From: Litorivicinus sp.
GTDB lineage: Bacteria > Pseudomonadota > Gammaproteobacteria > Pseudomonadales > Litorivicinaceae
Length of the DNA stretch: 34,649 nucleotides
Reading direction: 5' to 3'
Assembly: GCA_009886945.1 (NCBI GenBank)
Contig: QXYM01000049.1
Location: forward strand, 1,553-36,201
A model generated the notes under the pieces. That model had not been told where the DNA came from and did not search any database. It saw only the letters and a list, made by a program, of their open reading frames with translations. This document shows positions 9,039-18,235 of this stretch, one piece after another. The position numbers and the translations under genes were made by a program. Position 1 is the stretch's first letter, and the number at the start of each line of letters is the position of its first letter.

Positions 9039-10390
9039 TGGATTGGAATCAACTGTTATCAACTGCACGGATTGATCATCAACGTCAGTGGGTGTCGGAA
9101 GCCTCAGGTGATGAGCGGAGTCAGTGGCAACGAGACCATGATCGTCTGATTTTTTCAGGGGCATTTCGTCGATTGGCTGTGAAAACGCAGGTGCATCCAT
9201 TGTCGGACAATGACCACGTGCATACGCGGCTATCGCATTCTCTTGAAGTGGCCTCTGTGGGGCGATCCTTGGGCGCTCGCCTAGGTCAGTGGATGCGTCA
9301 TGAAGGCTTGTTGTCTGAAGCGCATTCGGCGTCTGGATTGGGCGCTTTGGTCCAATCTGCCTGCCTCGCTCATGACATCGGAAATCCACCCTTTGGTCAT
9401 GCCGGTGAGCGTGCCATTCGGCAGTTTTTTGAATCGCATCCTGAATATCTGACAGGCCTTTCGAGCGCTGAGCGCGCTGATCTGACCGGGTTTGAAGGGA
9501 ATGCCCAAGGGTTTCGGGTGATCACCTGTCTTGAGCGTCATTGGTTCGATGGTGGGATGCGGTTAACCGCCGCGACACTTGGCACCTTTGTGAAGTATCC
9601 CTTTGCAGCGAATTCGGCCTTTGGCCAAACCAAGCGGAAACATGGTGTCAATCAAACAGAATTGCCGTTGATGCGTGAACTAGCCTCCCATTTGGGAATG
9701 ATCGAATTGATGCCTGATGTTTGGGCCAGGCATCCGATGGTGTATGCCGTCGAGGCTGCTGATGATATTTGCTACGCCCTGATTGATTTGGAAGATGCGG
9801 TTGAGCTCGGTCATTTAGATTATGAGGAGGTCTCATCGCTCATGAAAGAGCTGGTGGACCGAGGTGCACGCCGGAATTTGTATGAGCAGTTATTGGATGA
9901 TTCTGAAGCGAAGCTCGAGCTTCTCCGTTCGGCTGCGATCGATGCCTTAGTGCACGAGGCTGAAGAACGGTTTCAGCTCCACTATGACGCCATCATCCAA
10001 GGAACCTTCGATGAAGACCTCTTGGATTGGCGAGTGGCATCGGCTGGAGAAGTGATTCAGCGGGCCAAGGCGTTGGCCCGTGAACGGGTGTATGTTGATT
10101 TAACGAAGCAATCCTATGAGGGTCGAAGTGGGCGATTACTGCGTGGTGTTTTATCGCACTTGATCGAAGGTGCTGAAGCCCTTGCGAGCGCTGGCGGTGA
10201 TGGGACCTATATCAGTTCAAAAGCCCGCGATGCCGTCGCTCGGCTTGGCAAATTCAGACCGCGGCCGAACGATTCCAAATATCAACGACTCATGCGAGTC
10301 ACGGATTATGTCTCGGCCATGACCGATCGCTATTTGATTCGGTTGGTGGACGATTTGACTCGACTGGGTTATTTCAACAGTGACTCTTGA
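9035..10390 (+). CDS. dgt: Deoxyguanosinetriphosphate triphosphohydrolase (dGTPase) family HD enzyme
   Basis: A 451-residue HD-domain dNTP triphosphohydrolase that splits a dNTP to deoxynucleoside and tripolyphosphate, controlling dNTP pools. Metal-binding residues are visible as His63 in HTRLSHSLEV and His113-Asp114 in LAHDIGNPPFGHAGE. The N-terminal RDHDRLIFSGAFRRLAVKTQV and late MRVTDYVSAMTDRY segments are typical of the family. The protein is shorter than the roughly 500-residue E. coli enzyme, so substrate range could differ. GAGG at 9021-9024 lies 10 bases before the ATG. Its 3' end overlaps the convergent tesA by 22 bp (10369-10390). Confidence 0.9.
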   Translation: MMDWNQLLSTARIDHQRQWVSEASGDERSQWQRDHDRLIFSGAFRRLAVKTQVHPLSDNDHVHTRLSHSLEVASVGRSLGARLGQWMRHEGLLSEAHSASGLGALVQSACLAHDIGNPPFGHAGERAIRQFFESHPEYLTGLSSAERADLTGFEGNAQGFRVITCLERHWFDGGMRLTAATLGTFVKYPFAANSAFGQTKRKHGVNQTELPLMRELASHLGMIELMPDVWARHPMVYAVEAADDICYALIDLEDAVELGHLDYEEVSSLMKELVDRGARRNLYEQLLDDSEAKLELLRSAAIDALVHEAEERFQLHYDAIIQGTFDEDLLDWRVASAGEVIQRAKALARERVYVDLTKQSYEGRSGRLLRGVLSHLIEGAEALASAGGDGTYISSKARDAVARLGKFRPRPNDSKYQRLMRVTDYVSAMTDRYLIRLVDDLTRLGYFNSDS

Positions 10391-10980
10391 ATGAAGCGTC
10401 CGACGTAGTCCGCGATCAGTGGTTGCGCTTCTTCGGTTGGATGCAACCCATCGTCTTGAAATAGTGTGCGTTCAAGTGCGACGGGTTCCAGGAAAAATGG
10501 CAGGTATGGAATCCCTGTTTGCGCTGCGACCGCGTCTTGGGCCTGACGAAATGCTCGGGTAAAAGGACCGCCATAGTTCCGGGGGAGTTCGATGCCGGCG
10601 TAGAACACCTGAGCGCCTGACGCCTCGACGAGGCTGAACATCGCTTTCAGATTCTCTTGCATGGTGTCCAATGGTAGACCTCTCAATCCATCGTTGGCGC
10701 CCAGAGCAATCAAGACAGAACTTGGGTGGTGTCGATCCAACAACCCAGGGAGACGAGAGAGTCCACCGGTGGTTGTTTCACCAGAGATCGAAGCGTTTAA
10801 AACTTGTACATCCGCCCCCAGTAATTCTTCGGGAGATGCGGCGAGTAGATCGACCCAACTGAGGCCGCGATCAAGCCCATAGCCTGCGCTTAAACTGTCC
10901 CCGACGACCAGCAGTGTCGGGCCGGCAAGAGCAGGCGTTACCAAACTCAACCAAAGGAATACCACTCGTAATGTCTGCAC
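10369..10980 (-). CDS. tesA: Periplasmic GDSL lysophospholipase/thioesterase I/protease I (TesA-like arylesterase)
   Basis: A 203-residue SGNH/GDSL hydrolase. The start is placed at GTG 10980 because AAGGA precedes it by 7 bases and it gives a clean signal peptide ([19 protein letters not shown], cleavage after ALA). An in-frame ATG at 11010 would add ten polar residues. The four SGNH blocks are present: Ser29 in GDSLSAGYG, Gly in ASISGETTTGG, Asn in GANDGLRG, and Asp/His in DGLHPT. The enzyme hydrolyses acyl esters and thioesters in the periplasm. As in E. coli it is divergent from ybbA-ybbP; here the coding starts actually overlap (10971-10980). Confidence 0.92.
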   Translation of the reverse strand: MQTLRVVFLWLSLVTPALAGPTLLVVGDSLSAGYGLDRGLSWVDLLAASPEELLGADVQVLNASISGETTTGGLSRLPGLLDRHHPSSVLIALGANDGLRGLPLDTMQENLKAMFSLVEASGAQVFYAGIELPRNYGGPFTRAFRQAQDAVAAQTGIPYLPFFLEPVALERTLFQDDGLHPTEEAQPLIADYVGRFIQESLLK

Positions 10981-11663
10981 AACCAGTCCTTGATGTTCGC
11001 AATGTGTCACATGGGTTCAACGACCAAAGCGGTCATCGTTTGTCTGTTTTGGAGTCGTTGGACTTGAGAATCAACCCAGGGGACAGTGTAGCGATTATTG
11101 GTCCTTCCGGAGCAGGAAAGAGTACGTTGCTGTCGTTGCTGGCGGGACTAGATATCCCCGAAAGTGGTGAAATCCTGTTTCAAGGCGAGGCATTCAGTGG
11201 CCTCTCTGAAGATCAGCGCGCAGCGGTTCGGCGCGGACGAATCGGGTTTGTCTTCCAAAGTTTTCAACTACTCCAAGGGTTAACAGCGGTTGAAAACGTG
11301 ATGTTACCGTTAGAGTTAACCGGCATGTCTGTGGCGCAGGCGAAACAACGCGCGATGAAGTGGCTAGAACGCGTCGGTTTGGGTGCGCGAACCCATCATC
11401 GACCGCGCATGCTGTCAGGAGGAGAACAGCAGCGAGTTGCCTTGGCTCGGGCCTTTGTGAACGAACCTGCATTGTTGTTTGCTGATGAACCCACTGGAAA
11501 CTTAGACCGAAGAACGGGCGAATCGGTCTCTGAACTCTTATTTGAATTGAATCAGGAAACCGGCACAACATTGATTTTAGTGACACACGATGAGCGCTTG
11601 GCGAGTCGATGTCAGCGAATCTTAAGCCTGGAAGACGGGACATTGAACGAGGTCGCCGCATGA
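10971..11663 (+). CDS. ybbA: ABC transporter ATP-binding protein YbbA
   Basis: A 230-residue ABC ATPase of the MacB/LolD type. Walker A is GPSGAGKST with Lys50. The Q-loop region contains [10 protein letters not shown], the signature is [15 protein letters not shown], Walker B is [16 protein letters not shown], and the H-loop is LVTHDERL. The wording is close to E. coli YbbA. The ATG at 10971 has AAAGGAA upstream (10953-10959). It powers the YbbP permease encoded next, with an ATGA overlap. YbbA-YbbP is a mechanotransmission-type exporter linked genetically, and in recent work physically, with TesA; it is thought to lift hydrophobic molecules from the inner membrane for hydrolysis. Confidence 0.93.
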   Translation: MSAQPVLDVRNVSHGFNDQSGHRLSVLESLDLRINPGDSVAIIGPSGAGKSTLLSLLAGLDIPESGEILFQGEAFSGLSEDQRAAVRRGRIGFVFQSFQLLQGLTAVENVMLPLELTGMSVAQAKQRAMKWLERVGLGARTHHRPRMLSGGEQQRVALARAFVNEPALLFADEPTGNLDRRTGESVSELLFELNQETGTTLILVTHDERLASRCQRILSLEDGTLNEVAA

Positions 11664-14125
11664 TTGCGCTGCGCCTTCTGTGGCGTGAGTTTGTCAGCGG
11701 TCAATTGACGCTATTAGCGCTCGCGATTGTGGTGTCGGTGGCTGCTATGACAACCACCGAAGTGCTCACGGATCGTATTGACCGAGCCATGCGAGCTGAT
11801 GCTGCTGCACTCCTCGGTGGCGATCTCAAGCTTCGGGGACCGAGACCGATCGATCCGCTGTGGCTTGAAAAAGCCAATGCCTTAGGCGTTGCTTCGACCG
11901 AGACCATTGAGTTTCCATCGGTCATCGGTAGTGGGTCCAAGTTTGAACTGACCGGCGTGAAAATCATCACCGATGGATATCCCTTAAAAGGTCAGCTCGA
12001 AATCGCAGATACTCGTGCAGGCGTTGGATATCCGACATCAAGCATTCCGACATCTGGCACTGCCTGGGCAGACCCACAATTGGCATCTAAGCTTGATATT
12101 GACGTGGGTGATCGGGTTTCCGTTGGTGAAACCGAACTTCAAATCACACAGATTTTGGTGTTTGAGCCAGATCGTGGTGGGTCGTTTGTCTCACTGACCC
12201 CGAGACTGCTCATGAATCAAGCAGATCTTGAAGCATCGCAGCTGATTCAGCCCGGCAGTCGAGTCCGGTATATCACGTTGTTCGCCGACGGTGACCTCGA
12301 ACAATTCAAAGCGTTCGTCGAGCCGAAGCTGGACATTAGCCAACGGCTTCGAGGGGTTGTCGATGGTCGACCTGAGGTCGGTAATGCACTGACCCGAGCG
12401 ACAACGTATTTATCGCTTGCGGGTTTGTTAACGGTCTTATTGTCCGGCGCGGCGATCGCAATGACAGCCAATCGATGGGCGACTGACCACATTGCAGACA
12501 GTGCGTTATTTCGAACCTTTGGTTTGAGTGGTCGCGAAGCGCTCGGAATTTTCACCACAGAACTGGTTGTTCTTGGTGGTGTGGCGAGTCTATTGGGGGT
12601 TGTGATTGGCTACGGTTTGCAACTGGTCTTGGTGGATACCATTGCTGGGTTATTGACGATCAGTTTGCCAGAGCCGAGTGCGCGGCCAGCGTTCCTTGGT
12701 GTGTTAACCGGGTTTGTGATCCTCTTTGGATTTGCAGCACCTGCTTTAATTTTGTTGGCCAACGTGCCACCGATTCGGGTCTTCAAGCGCGACTATCAGG
12801 TGTCAGGGGTTGGTCAGGCAGGCCGTTATGGATTTGCGTTAGTCGCGATCGGTCTTCTGGGTTATCTCTACAGTGATGATTGGTTATTAACCGGTTGGGT
12901 TTTACTCGCGGTGATCATCTTGGTGGCACTTGTGAGCCTGATTGGTCAGTTGGTGATTCGGAGTTTAGGTCCTTTGGAACGTGTGGGCCCTGCTTGGCGG
13001 TTTGGGATTCAACAGCTGATTCGGGATCCTGGATCCTCCGGTGGTCAATTGATGGCGTTTGCTCTGACAGCACTGGCCATCGCGATGGTGGCTCTGATTC
13101 GTTTTGATCTCATCGCGACCTGGGAAACCCAAGTTCCGACCGATGCTCCGAATACTTTCGCCTTGAATATTACCGATGACGATCAAGTGGCTTTTATCGA
13201 GGCCGTGACCTCAAGAGGTGGTGACTTAGCACCCCTGTATCCGATTGTTCGTGGACGGCTGGAAACGGTCAACGAGATTCCGTTGATTGAGCATTTGCAG
13301 GGCATTGAACCGCCGGGGTCGGTGCGTCGTGAACTGAGTCTGACTGAGTCTGGTGTCCTTGGGCGCGACAACCAAGTCGATCGTGGCCGATTTTTCACCG
13401 ATGCAGATGGTCCTGGGCTTGTCACGGTGGAATCGAAATTATTTGATGAGCTCGACTTACAGTTGGGTGACATCATTCATTACACCGTCGGGCCAGACCG
13501 AATTTCGGCAGAGGTGATAGGGTCTCGCGTGGTGCAGTGGGATTCCATGCTTCCCAATTTCTTTATGATTTTCTCGCCGGGCACACTGGCGCCGTTTGAA
13601 TCCACGCGATTAACCAGTTTGCGGCTTCTGAATCCAGCAAAAGACACCGCTGCGATCAGTGGCGAGTTTCGGCAGGTGACACTCTTGTCAGTGGATGCGA
13701 TTCTCAACCAGATTCGTGGCATTTTAGATCGGGTATCACAAGCGGTCAGTGTCGTGCTGTATTTCGTGCTCGTCGGTGGTGTCTTGGTTTTAGCTGCTAG
13801 TATCCAAACCTCGTTGCCTGAGCGTCGCAAGGAATCCGCGATTCTGCGAAGTCTTGGCGGTTCTGACCGCTTGTTATCGCAATCCCAGTGGGCTGAATTT
13901 CTCACGCTAGGAGTGATCAGTGGACTGTTGGCGGCTGTTGGAACCGAACTCTTGGGTTGGCTCGTTTACACCAAGATCTTTAATCTTGAGTGGTCATCAA
14001 AGTGGCTGATATGGGTGCTTGCACCGCTTGCGACAGGTACCATTGTCGGAGTGATCGGGCGATGGTCGGCGAAACAAGCACGCCAGATGCCACCGGCTCA
14101 GTTATTGAAAATTGCAGATACGTAA
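11660..14125 (+). CDS. ybbP: FtsX-like ABC permease YbbP
   Basis: An 821-residue inner-membrane permease with the duplicated FtsX/MacB layout. There is a first membrane helix near residues 14-32, a large periplasmic domain, a helix bundle from about residues 247-450 (including LSLAGLLTVLLSGAAIAMTA), a second periplasmic domain, and a C-terminal bundle from about residue 695 (VVLYFVLVGGVLVLAASIQ, then ERRKESAILRSLGGSD, the typical cytoplasmic coupling segment). The ATG at 11660 overlaps the ybbA stop; an upstream in-frame ATG inside ybbA is rejected. It pairs with YbbA and probably with periplasmic TesA. Confidence 0.92.
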   Translation: MIALRLLWREFVSGQLTLLALAIVVSVAAMTTTEVLTDRIDRAMRADAAALLGGDLKLRGPRPIDPLWLEKANALGVASTETIEFPSVIGSGSKFELTGVKIITDGYPLKGQLEIADTRAGVGYPTSSIPTSGTAWADPQLASKLDIDVGDRVSVGETELQITQILVFEPDRGGSFVSLTPRLLMNQADLEASQLIQPGSRVRYITLFADGDLEQFKAFVEPKLDISQRLRGVVDGRPEVGNALTRATTYLSLAGLLTVLLSGAAIAMTANRWATDHIADSALFRTFGLSGREALGIFTTELVVLGGVASLLGVVIGYGLQLVLVDTIAGLLTISLPEPSARPAFLGVLTGFVILFGFAAPALILLANVPPIRVFKRDYQVSGVGQAGRYGFALVAIGLLGYLYSDDWLLTGWVLLAVIILVALVSLIGQLVIRSLGPLERVGPAWRFGIQQLIRDPGSSGGQLMAFALTALAIAMVALIRFDLIATWETQVPTDAPNTFALNITDDDQVAFIEAVTSRGGDLAPLYPIVRGRLETVNEIPLIEHLQGIEPPGSVRRELSLTESGVLGRDNQVDRGRFFTDADGPGLVTVESKLFDELDLQLGDIIHYTVGPDRISAEVIGSRVVQWDSMLPNFFMIFSPGTLAPFESTRLTSLRLLNPAKDTAAISGEFRQVTLLSVDAILNQIRGILDRVSQAVSVVLYFVLVGGVLVLAASIQTSLPERRKESAILRSLGGSDRLLSQSQWAEFLTLGVISGLLAAVGTELLGWLVYTKIFNLEWSSKWLIWVLAPLATGTIVGVIGRWSAKQARQMPPAQLLKIADT

Positions 14126-14139
14126 TAAAGGTTGATTTT

Positions 14140-14715
14140 GTGAGACGTTATGCCCCGCTTCTTGTTGCCTGTTTATTAGCAGGTTTAGTCGCTTTTCCAT
14201 TTATCCGGAATCTAACCACCGGTGAGCGAGGGATGCCTGGCGCTCAGATTGGTGGCCATTTTACCTTGCAGACAGTGGAAGGGCCTTTGGATACCGCAAC
14301 CCTCGGCGGTGATTTGATGCTCATTTATTTCGGTTATACATACTGCCCGGATGTCTGTCCGACTGAGCTGGCTCGGATGGCAGCCATTGTTGAAGGATTA
14401 GGTGATGAACGTGAGCGTGTGTCGGGCCTTTTTGTCACTGTGGATCCAGAACGGGATACGGTAGCGGCAGTTGCTGAATATGCGGCGGTATTTGATCCGA
14501 CATTTTACGGTCTCTCCGGTGATCGTCAGTCGATTGAGCAAGTAATGCGGCAGTATCAGGTCTATGCTCAACGGGTGGGAGATGATCCGAAAAGCTATAC
14601 GGTTGATCACTCCTCACGCATCTATCTGATGGATCGTGATGCGACGTTGATGGCGTTGTTTTCGATGGATACCGAAATTCCGGTGATCATCGATCAGGTT
14701 CAAACATTTCTGTAA
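14140..14715 (+). CDS. SCO1/SenC family copper chaperone, membrane anchored
   Basis: A 191-residue thioredoxin-fold protein of the SCO1/SenC/PrrC family, which delivers copper to or reduces the CuA site of cytochrome c oxidase. Copper ligands are Cys69 and Cys73 in YCPDVCP and His157 in VDHSSRIYL. A single N-terminal membrane helix (about residues 5-22) anchors it in the inner membrane facing the periplasm. The start is placed at GTG 14140, preceded by AAAGG at 14127-14131; upstream in-frame codons lie within ybbP and show no similarity. It begins 14 bp after ybbP, so it may be read from the same message. No cytochrome oxidase genes are present in the window. Confidence 0.88.
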   Translation: MRRYAPLLVACLLAGLVAFPFIRNLTTGERGMPGAQIGGHFTLQTVEGPLDTATLGGDLMLIYFGYTYCPDVCPTELARMAAIVEGLGDERERVSGLFVTVDPERDTVAAVAEYAAVFDPTFYGLSGDRQSIEQVMRQYQVYAQRVGDDPKSYTVDHSSRIYLMDRDATLMALFSMDTEIPVIIDQVQTFL

Positions 14716-14815
14716 TTGAAACCTCTCTTTAGTTGAGTCGAGACGATTGTCGTATTGGGTCTTGTCGCGTTAGGCATAACACTTTGCGGATAACTTTAAC
14801 CAGTAAGGAGTTTTC

Positions 14816-16759
14816 ATGACTGATTCCAAGGTGTATCCAGTTGATCCTGCAGTTGCAGCGAACGCCTGGGCAGACGAGGCAACCTATGAGGCGATGTATC
14901 GTCAATCCATTGAAGATCCAGAAGCGTTCTGGGCCGAGCAAGCCAAGCGTCTCGATTGGATTCAGTTCCCCACCAAGATCAAAAACACATCGTTCGCTCC
15001 TGGAAACATTGATATTCGTTGGTATGAAGACGGCATTCTGAACGTGTCCGCCAACTGTCTGGACCGTCATCTAGCGACTCGCGGTGACCAAACTGCGATT
15101 ATCTGGGAAGGCGATGATCCAAACTCTGATGAGCATATTACCTACCGCGACCTGTATGAACGAGTCTGTCGATTTGCCAATGGATTGCGTGCTCAAGGCG
15201 TGAAAAAGGGTGACGTTGTCACGCTGTACATGCCGATGATTCCTGAAGCCGCGGTTGCGATGCTGGCCTGTACGCGAATCGGTGCAGTGCATTCGATTGT
15301 CTTTGGTGGATTCTCTCCTGACGCCTTGGGCGTTCGTGTGGAAGAGTCAGGGTCGAAGGTCATCATCACAGCGGATGAAGGTCGTCGCGGTGGTCGCGCT
15401 GTGGCATTGAAGACAAATGTCGACAAAGCGGTCGCTTCTGAAGCCTGTCAGGGCGTTGAGACAGTCGTGGTGGTGAAGTGCACAGGTGGCGACGTCGAGA
15501 TGGGTCCAAAAGACGTTTGGTACCACGATGTGTGCGCGAATCAGTCGACAGAGTGTGAGCCTGAGCCGATGAATGCGGAAGATCCGCTCTTCATTCTTTA
15601 CACCTCAGGATCCACAGGGAAGCCAAAGGGTCTAAAGCACACCACCGGCGGTTATCTCGTGTATACCTCACTGACCCATCAATATGTCTTTGACTACAAA
15701 GATGGCGATATTTATTGGTGTACAGCTGATGTGGGCTGGATCACGGGTCACTCATACATCGTGTATGGACCGCTTGCGAACGGTGCAACCACCTTGATGT
15801 TCGAGGGTGTTCCGACCTATCCGGATTCGTCTCGTTTCGGTCGCGTGATTGAAAAGCACAAAGTCAATCAGTTCTATACAGCACCAACAGCAATTCGTTC
15901 GTTGATGGTGAAGGGCGAAGATGTCTTGGGTGATTCGGATTTGTCTTCATTGCGGATTCTTGGATCCGTTGGTGAGCCGATTAATCCAGAAGCTTGGGAG
16001 TGGTACCACCGTGTGATTGGTCAAGGGAAGTGCCCAATCGTTGATACTTGGTGGCAGACAGAAACAGGTGGAATCATGATCGTTCCATTGCCAGGGGCGA
16101 CTGCAGCCAAGCCGGGATCAGCAGCACGCCCATTCTTCGGTGTCCAGCCTGCATTGGTTGATAACGAAGGAAACATCTTGGAAGGTGCGACGGATGGTAA
16201 CTTGGTTCTGCTGGATTCCTGGCCATCGTCTGGTCGGAGTTGCTGGGGCGATCACGAGCGCTTTGAGCAAACCTACTTCTCAACATTTGCGAATCGATAT
16301 TTCACGGGCGATGGCGCCCGTCGCGATGACGATGGGTACTACTGGATTACCGGACGTGTTGATGACGTCTTAAATGTGTCGGGCCACCGGATGGGAACCG
16401 CTGAAATCGAGTCAGCCATGGTCGCGCATGATGCTGTCGCCGAAGCTGCTGTGGTTGGATATCCGCACGACATCAAAGGTGAAGGGATTTATGTGTATGT
16501 CACGCTTCAAGAAGGCTTAGAGCCGACTGAAGAGTTGCGTGCAGAGCTTCGGAATCACGTTCGCTCTGAAATTGGTCCGATTGCATCACCTGACTTCATT
16601 CAGTGGGCACCGAGTCTGCCGAAGACACGTTCAGGGAAAATCATGCGTCGCATCTTGAGAAAGATCGCTGCCAATGATTATGGCGCGTTAGGCGATACCT
16701 CGACACTGGCAGATCCATCTGTGGTGGATGACCTGATCGATAATCGAATGAATCGTTAA
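14816..16759 (+). CDS. acs: Acetyl-coenzyme A synthetase
   Basis: A 647-residue AMP-forming acetate--CoA ligase, normal length for the family. It activates acetate through acetyl-AMP to acetyl-CoA. Visible motifs are the P-loop [11 protein letters not shown], the core segments [10 protein letters not shown] and WWQTETGG, the hinge region [18 protein letters not shown], and the C-terminal [11 protein letters not shown] with the catalytic lysine that is a known acetylation switch in this family. A strong AAGGAG precedes the ATG. The 100-bp leader shows no convincing promoter. A clear intrinsic terminator follows, then a response-regulator gene similar to known acs regulators. Confidence 0.97.
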   Translation: MTDSKVYPVDPAVAANAWADEATYEAMYRQSIEDPEAFWAEQAKRLDWIQFPTKIKNTSFAPGNIDIRWYEDGILNVSANCLDRHLATRGDQTAIIWEGDDPNSDEHITYRDLYERVCRFANGLRAQGVKKGDVVTLYMPMIPEAAVAMLACTRIGAVHSIVFGGFSPDALGVRVEESGSKVIITADEGRRGGRAVALKTNVDKAVASEACQGVETVVVVKCTGGDVEMGPKDVWYHDVCANQSTECEPEPMNAEDPLFILYTSGSTGKPKGLKHTTGGYLVYTSLTHQYVFDYKDGDIYWCTADVGWITGHSYIVYGPLANGATTLMFEGVPTYPDSSRFGRVIEKHKVNQFYTAPTAIRSLMVKGEDVLGDSDLSSLRILGSVGEPINPEAWEWYHRVIGQGKCPIVDTWWQTETGGIMIVPLPGATAAKPGSAARPFFGVQPALVDNEGNILEGATDGNLVLLDSWPSSGRSCWGDHERFEQTYFSTFANRYFTGDGARRDDDGYYWITGRVDDVLNVSGHRMGTAEIESAMVAHDAVAEAAVVGYPHDIKGEGIYVYVTLQEGLEPTEELRAELRNHVRSEIGPIASPDFIQWAPSLPKTRSGKIMRRILRKIAANDYGALGDTSTLADPSVVDDLIDNRMNR

Positions 16760-16778
16760 TCGATGATGTGACTCAAAG

Positions 16779-16811
16779 CACCCACCGGGCGAGGCTCTGT
16801 GGGTGTTTTTT
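16779..16811 (+). terminator. Rho-independent terminator of acs
   Basis: CACCCAC (16779-16785) pairs with GTGGGTG (16799-16805) around a 13-base loop, followed at once by TTTTTT. It lies 20 bp after the acs stop codon. The T-run is the left half of a 16-base palindrome TTTTTTGTACAAAAAA (16806-16821). Confidence 0.9.
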
Positions 16812-16841
16812 GTACAAAAAACGCACAAAAGTGTAGTTATT

Positions 16842-16870
16842 TTCGCAAACTTCCAAAAGTTTGTTATCTT
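16842..16870 (+). promoter_or_regulatory. Predicted promoter of the response-regulator gene with an operator-like dyad in its spacer
   Basis: TTCGCA (16842-16847) and TATCTT (16865-16870) are spaced 17 bp apart, each matching sigma-70 hexamers at four of six positions. Between them lies a perfect dyad, CAAACTT-CCAA-AAGTTTG (16846-16863), that almost fills the spacer. A protein bound there would block RNA polymerase, so autoregulation or repression is plausible. Inference from sequence only. Confidence 0.4.
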
Positions 16871-16900
16871 TGGATCATCTATTGGAAAGGGATTTACCTT

Positions 16901-17554
16901 ATGCATCACTGTAAAATTGTGATCGCGGATGATCACCCTCTATTTCGAGCCGCACTCAAGCAGGCTGTCTCAAAAGCAGCGAAGCAAGTCGATATTGTTG
17001 AAGTGTCGACCATGGCGGAATTACAGGATGCGGCTTCTGAACACAACGACGCAGATTTGGTGCTGCTGGATCTCACGATGCCTGGAGCCAGTGGATTCTC
17101 CAGTTTGGTCTATCTGAAAGGGCAAAGCCCTGAAATGCCAGTGGTGGTGGTTTCTGGGAATGAAGATCATCACGTGATCCGACGCTCGATCGAGTATGGT
17201 GCTCTCGGGTTTATTCCGAAGAGCGTGGCCTTAGAGACCATGGTCGAAGCGGTTCAGGCTGCACTTGAGGGTGATGCCTGGATTCCTGAAGACGTCAATC
17301 TGGATGCGCCTGTGGTCGATGATCGCGAAGCGAAGATTGCCGAGGGAATTGCTTCTCTGACACCACAGCAGTTCCGAGTGCTGATCATGCTCATGCAGGG
17401 ATTGCTGAATAAGCAGATCGCCTATGAATTGGATGTGAGCGAAGCGACGGTCAAAGCCCACGTCACTGCAATTCTTCGGAAGTTAAAAGTGCATTCACGA
17501 ACGCAAGCAGTCATTGCTGCTCGCTCTTTGGATTTGGAATCACTGTCCAGCTGA
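16901..17554 (+). CDS. LuxR/NarL-type response regulator, probable acetate-use regulator (CrbR/ErdR-like)
   Basis: A 217-residue two-domain response regulator. The receiver domain (residues 1-120) has the acidic pair Asp10-Asp11, phospho-acceptor Asp57 in VLLDLTMPG, and Lys107 in GFIPKS. The C-terminal LuxR helix-turn-helix (about residues 150-210) contains LTPQQFRVLIMLMQGLLNKQIAYELDVSEATVKAHV, given here only as landmarks, with the invariant NKQIAYEL and TVKAHV pieces. The ATG at 16901 has a GAAAGGGA site upstream. Its position right after acs, and its close wording to CrbR/ErdR regulators that control acs in Vibrio and Pseudomonas, suggest it responds to a CrbS-like sensor kinase, which is not in the window. 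Its stop overlaps the rnt stop by 15 bp. Confidence 0.85.
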   Translation: MHHCKIVIADDHPLFRAALKQAVSKAAKQVDIVEVSTMAELQDAASEHNDADLVLLDLTMPGASGFSSLVYLKGQSPEMPVVVVSGNEDHHVIRRSIEYGALGFIPKSVALETMVEAVQAALEGDAWIPEDVNLDAPVVDDREAKIAEGIASLTPQQFRVLIMLMQGLLNKQIAYELDVSEATVKAHVTAILRKLKVHSRTQAVIAARSLDLESLSS

Positions 17555-18235
17555 ATCTTGGTGAGGGTTCCACCCTCCCAAATCTCGCCAACGATTCACG
17601 ATTTCACAAAATAACTGTGCTGTGAGGTCTGCGTCATAGCGGGCCGAGTGCGCCTCTTCATGATCAAATTTCAATCCTGCAGCATCACAGGCACGAGCCA
17701 GCACTGTTTGGCCAAATGCGAGGCCACCGAGCGTTGCCGTATCGAAGCATGAAAATGGATGGAAGGGCGCGCGCTTGACGCCTGATCGCTTGATGGCCTG
17801 GTTGAGAAATCCAAGGTCGAAGTGAGCGTTATGTCCCACTAAGACAGCACGATTGCAGCCATGGTGTTTGATAGAATCCCGCACCGGCTTGAACATCCGG
17901 GTGAGTGCGTCTTTTTCGGTTTCCGCCATGCGCAGTGGGTGAAATGGGTCAATGCCCGTAAATTCGAGTGCAGCTGGTTCAAGATTCGCGCCTTCGAAGG
18001 GTTCAATATGGGCATGCACCTGATCGTGAATGAAGAGCGTTCCATCCTCATCCATATTGAGAATCACCATGGAGAGCTCGAGCAGCGCGTCGGTTTCGGC
18101 ATTAAATCCACCGGTTTCTAAATCCACAACCACTGGCAGAAATCCACGGAAGCGTTCCCCTAAACGGGTCTTCTTCTTGGGTTTATTGATCTCACCAGGA
18201 TTATGACTGTCTGAGACCACGTCCGGTTCAATCAT
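17540..18235 (-). CDS. rnt: Ribonuclease T
   Basis: A 231-residue DEDDh 3'-5' exoribonuclease that trims the 3' ends of tRNA and other stable RNAs. The acidic residues are in [10 protein letters not shown] (Asp, Glu), [10 protein letters not shown] (Asp) and [14 protein letters not shown] (His, Asp). The C-terminal [14 protein letters not shown] is nearly identical to E. coli RNase T. The ATG at 18235 has GGAG upstream and overlaps the pyrC stop as ATGA; a TTG four codons earlier is less likely. Compared with E. coli the N-terminus carries a few extra polar, basic residues before [13 protein letters not shown]. It forms a translationally coupled pair with pyrC. Confidence 0.96.
   Translation of the reverse strand: MIEPDVVSDSHNPGEINKPKKKTRLGERFRGFLPVVVDLETGGFNAETDALLELSMVILNMDEDGTLFIHDQVHAHIEPFEGANLEPAALEFTGIDPFHPLRMAETEKDALTRMFKPVRDSIKHHGCNRAVLVGHNAHFDLGFLNQAIKRSGVKRAPFHPFSCFDTATLGGLAFGQTVLARACDAAGLKFDHEEAHSARYDADLTAQLFCEIVNRWRDLGGWNPHQDSAGQ

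Noticed and set aside
14770-14788. Possible sigma-54 promoter ahead of acs (AGGCATAACACTTTGC)
   Set aside because: The GG and GC elements are 11 bases apart, whereas sigma-54 promoters need 10; the rest of the match is poor.
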